Part shown: positions 63,145-64,000 of the stretch, in pieces
Layout of the letters: every line of letters begins with the position of its first letter
Numbering within the stretch: the first letter of the stretch is position 1
Assembly (NCBI GenBank): GCA_019722365.1
Contig: JADFUC010000803.1
Location: forward strand, 1-64,000
Length of the DNA stretch: 64,000 nucleotides
Reading direction: 5' to 3'
Origin: Lithospermum erythrorhizon
Taxonomy: Eukaryota > Streptophyta > Magnoliopsida > Boraginales > Boraginaceae
Program-made: the position numbers and the translations under genes
The notes under the pieces: model-generated
What the model was told of the DNA's origin: nothing
The model's input: only the letters and a program-made list of their open reading frames with translations
Database searches by the model: none

Positions 63145-63999
63145 ATGGATAACAAATATAACTACGATTTGATCAATCTCGATAGTTACGATTTTACTGT
63201 AGATGAAACTCAATTGACCGATTACGGTCCAATCGCTCCATCATCTTATACATCGGTTACTCAAGTTAGTTATGAAAATCAGGAAGATCAATTTCCCGAC
63301 ATAAGTGAGGAATTTAGTAATCCAGAAGGCGGGTTCGGGAGCAGAGAAGAACTTTTGGAAATATGTTCATGCGGCACAAGGTAGTAAACATTACGCTGGC
63401 GGTCCAAGTTCTAAATAAACGGCTAAAAACAAAAGCGGAGTATCGCTCTTCCGGTTCGTAGTCAAGACTATTATTATAACTACAGTGTAAATTCACACGG
63501 AGACGCTAACGCAAAGCCGCTTAATTTCTAAGACCCAGCGAGTACCTTAATAGCGAAGTCGGGGCGGGTCCATGAAGTACGAGACACAACCATCCATTTC
63601 TTCATATGTCGAAAGGGCTCCAGTCAATGCATCAAGAATCACGCAGTATGTGCAATTCGAACAAGAACAAACGATGCTACCTCCAAGCTTAGTTACGGTT
63701 GTACTAAAGCAGGGTAGACCCGAAATGTCAGCCGACCTCACCGAGTTTACAATGCAAAGCAAGGCTTAAGATATCGTGAAAGAGAAAGAGGACATGTGAC
63801 GCCGTTGCAAATTTTTTTGTTTTTGTGAAAAGAGAGCATAAACACTTCTTCGACTTTATGTGTCGGGTTTTTCAACTCTGGAGATGTATCTACTACCCAG
63901 CCTCCCATGATGCCTGACATCTATAACACAAACATGTATGGTACGGCACTACTCGAAGGTCGTTGGGAACGACGAGTACACATAAAACCTTCAAGCGTT
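63145..63999 (+). pseudogene. MULE/FAR1-type transposase, N-terminal part, degenerate and cut by the window edge
   Basis: Starts ATG at 63145 with an acidic N-terminus (MDNKYNYDLINLDSYDF), then GGFGSREELLEI where MULE/FAR1 proteins have 'F.SREELL.WV'. The frame breaks at 63384. The FAR1-like zinc region is not intact. From 63640, FEQEQTMLPPSLVTVVLKQG and RPEMSADL resemble the 'GvkPrqIL..Lrqknpe' segment of this family. At about 63905-63975 MMPDIYNTNMYGTALLEVVG corresponds to the first catalytic-Asp motif (D.TYKTN...PLLeivG). Three frame changes make it a pseudogene unless introns explain them. Function: cut-and-paste transposition; domesticated relatives are FAR1/FHY3. Confidence 0.65.
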
Positions 64000-64000
64000 A

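Larger units (their letters stand above)
53660..63999. mobile_element. Motif-studded DNA-transposon region, probably Mutator-like
   Basis: TTCGCTT or its reverse complement occurs at 53670, 54501, 54567, 58193, 58225, 58259, 61205, 61526, 61801, 61832, 62461, 62573 and 62755, mostly as CAAATTCGCTTAT. The motif sits in AT-rich DNA with minisatellites. The plus-strand ORF from 63145 shows FAR1/MULE transposase signatures, and a divergent minus-strand gene remnant lies at 54.7-57.06 kb. A solo LTR (58528-61055) has landed inside. Whether this is one large element or several nested ones cannot be told, since the right end lies outside the window and no terminal inverted repeats were paired. Confidence 0.45.

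Overview
This window is nuclear DNA of a plant, most likely a eudicot. It is AT-rich and intron-bearing, and it holds two recognisable host genes in a dense bed of decayed transposable elements. There are no bacterial-style operons, rRNA, tRNA or CRISPR signals. The host genes are an intronless tandem CCCH zinc-finger gene of the plant RR-TZF family (17264-18397, + strand) and a 25-exon gene for RPN1, the scaffold subunit of the 26S proteasome base (about 23654-33159, - strand). All 25 RPN1 exons join in one reading frame with GT/AG splice sites, but the usual start methionine is missing.

Most of the rest is one extended family of Ty3/gypsy chromoviruses of Tekay/Del type, with LTRs of roughly 2.1-2.5 kb. 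From left to right: an LTR fragment (1-878, -); a solo LTR with a perfect 5-bp target duplication CTAGT (2046-4573, +); a complete but broken element with gag, RT, integrase and chromodomain remains (5928-14469, -); a 3' LTR with a stub of internal sequence (35781-38180, -); an internally deleted element with a near-perfect target duplication (42725-51926, +) whose 3' LTR is itself split by a solo LTR (48758-51359, -); and another solo LTR (58528-61055, +). The LTRs carry internal minisatellites, some made of small palindromes.

Two regions look like DNA transposons. About 19490-22435 has GC-rich hAT-like ends, many copies of an ACGGTACCACGTTTAA-type motif, and a minus-strand ORF resembling the 'putative plant transposon protein' family. 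About 53.66-64.0 kb is peppered with TTCGCTT/AAGCGAA motifs and AT-rich minisatellites. It holds an unrecognised minus-strand coding remnant (54.7-57.06 kb) and, with a clear TATA box, a plus-strand degenerate MULE/FAR1-type transposase that runs off the right edge.

The stretches between these features (879-2045, 4574-5927, 14470-17080, 22436-23653, 33160-35780, 38181-42724, 51927-53660) show no gene I can support. Nothing here convincingly amounts to a new biological system. The best leads are the two motif-studded DNA-transposon regions and the RPN1 5' end.
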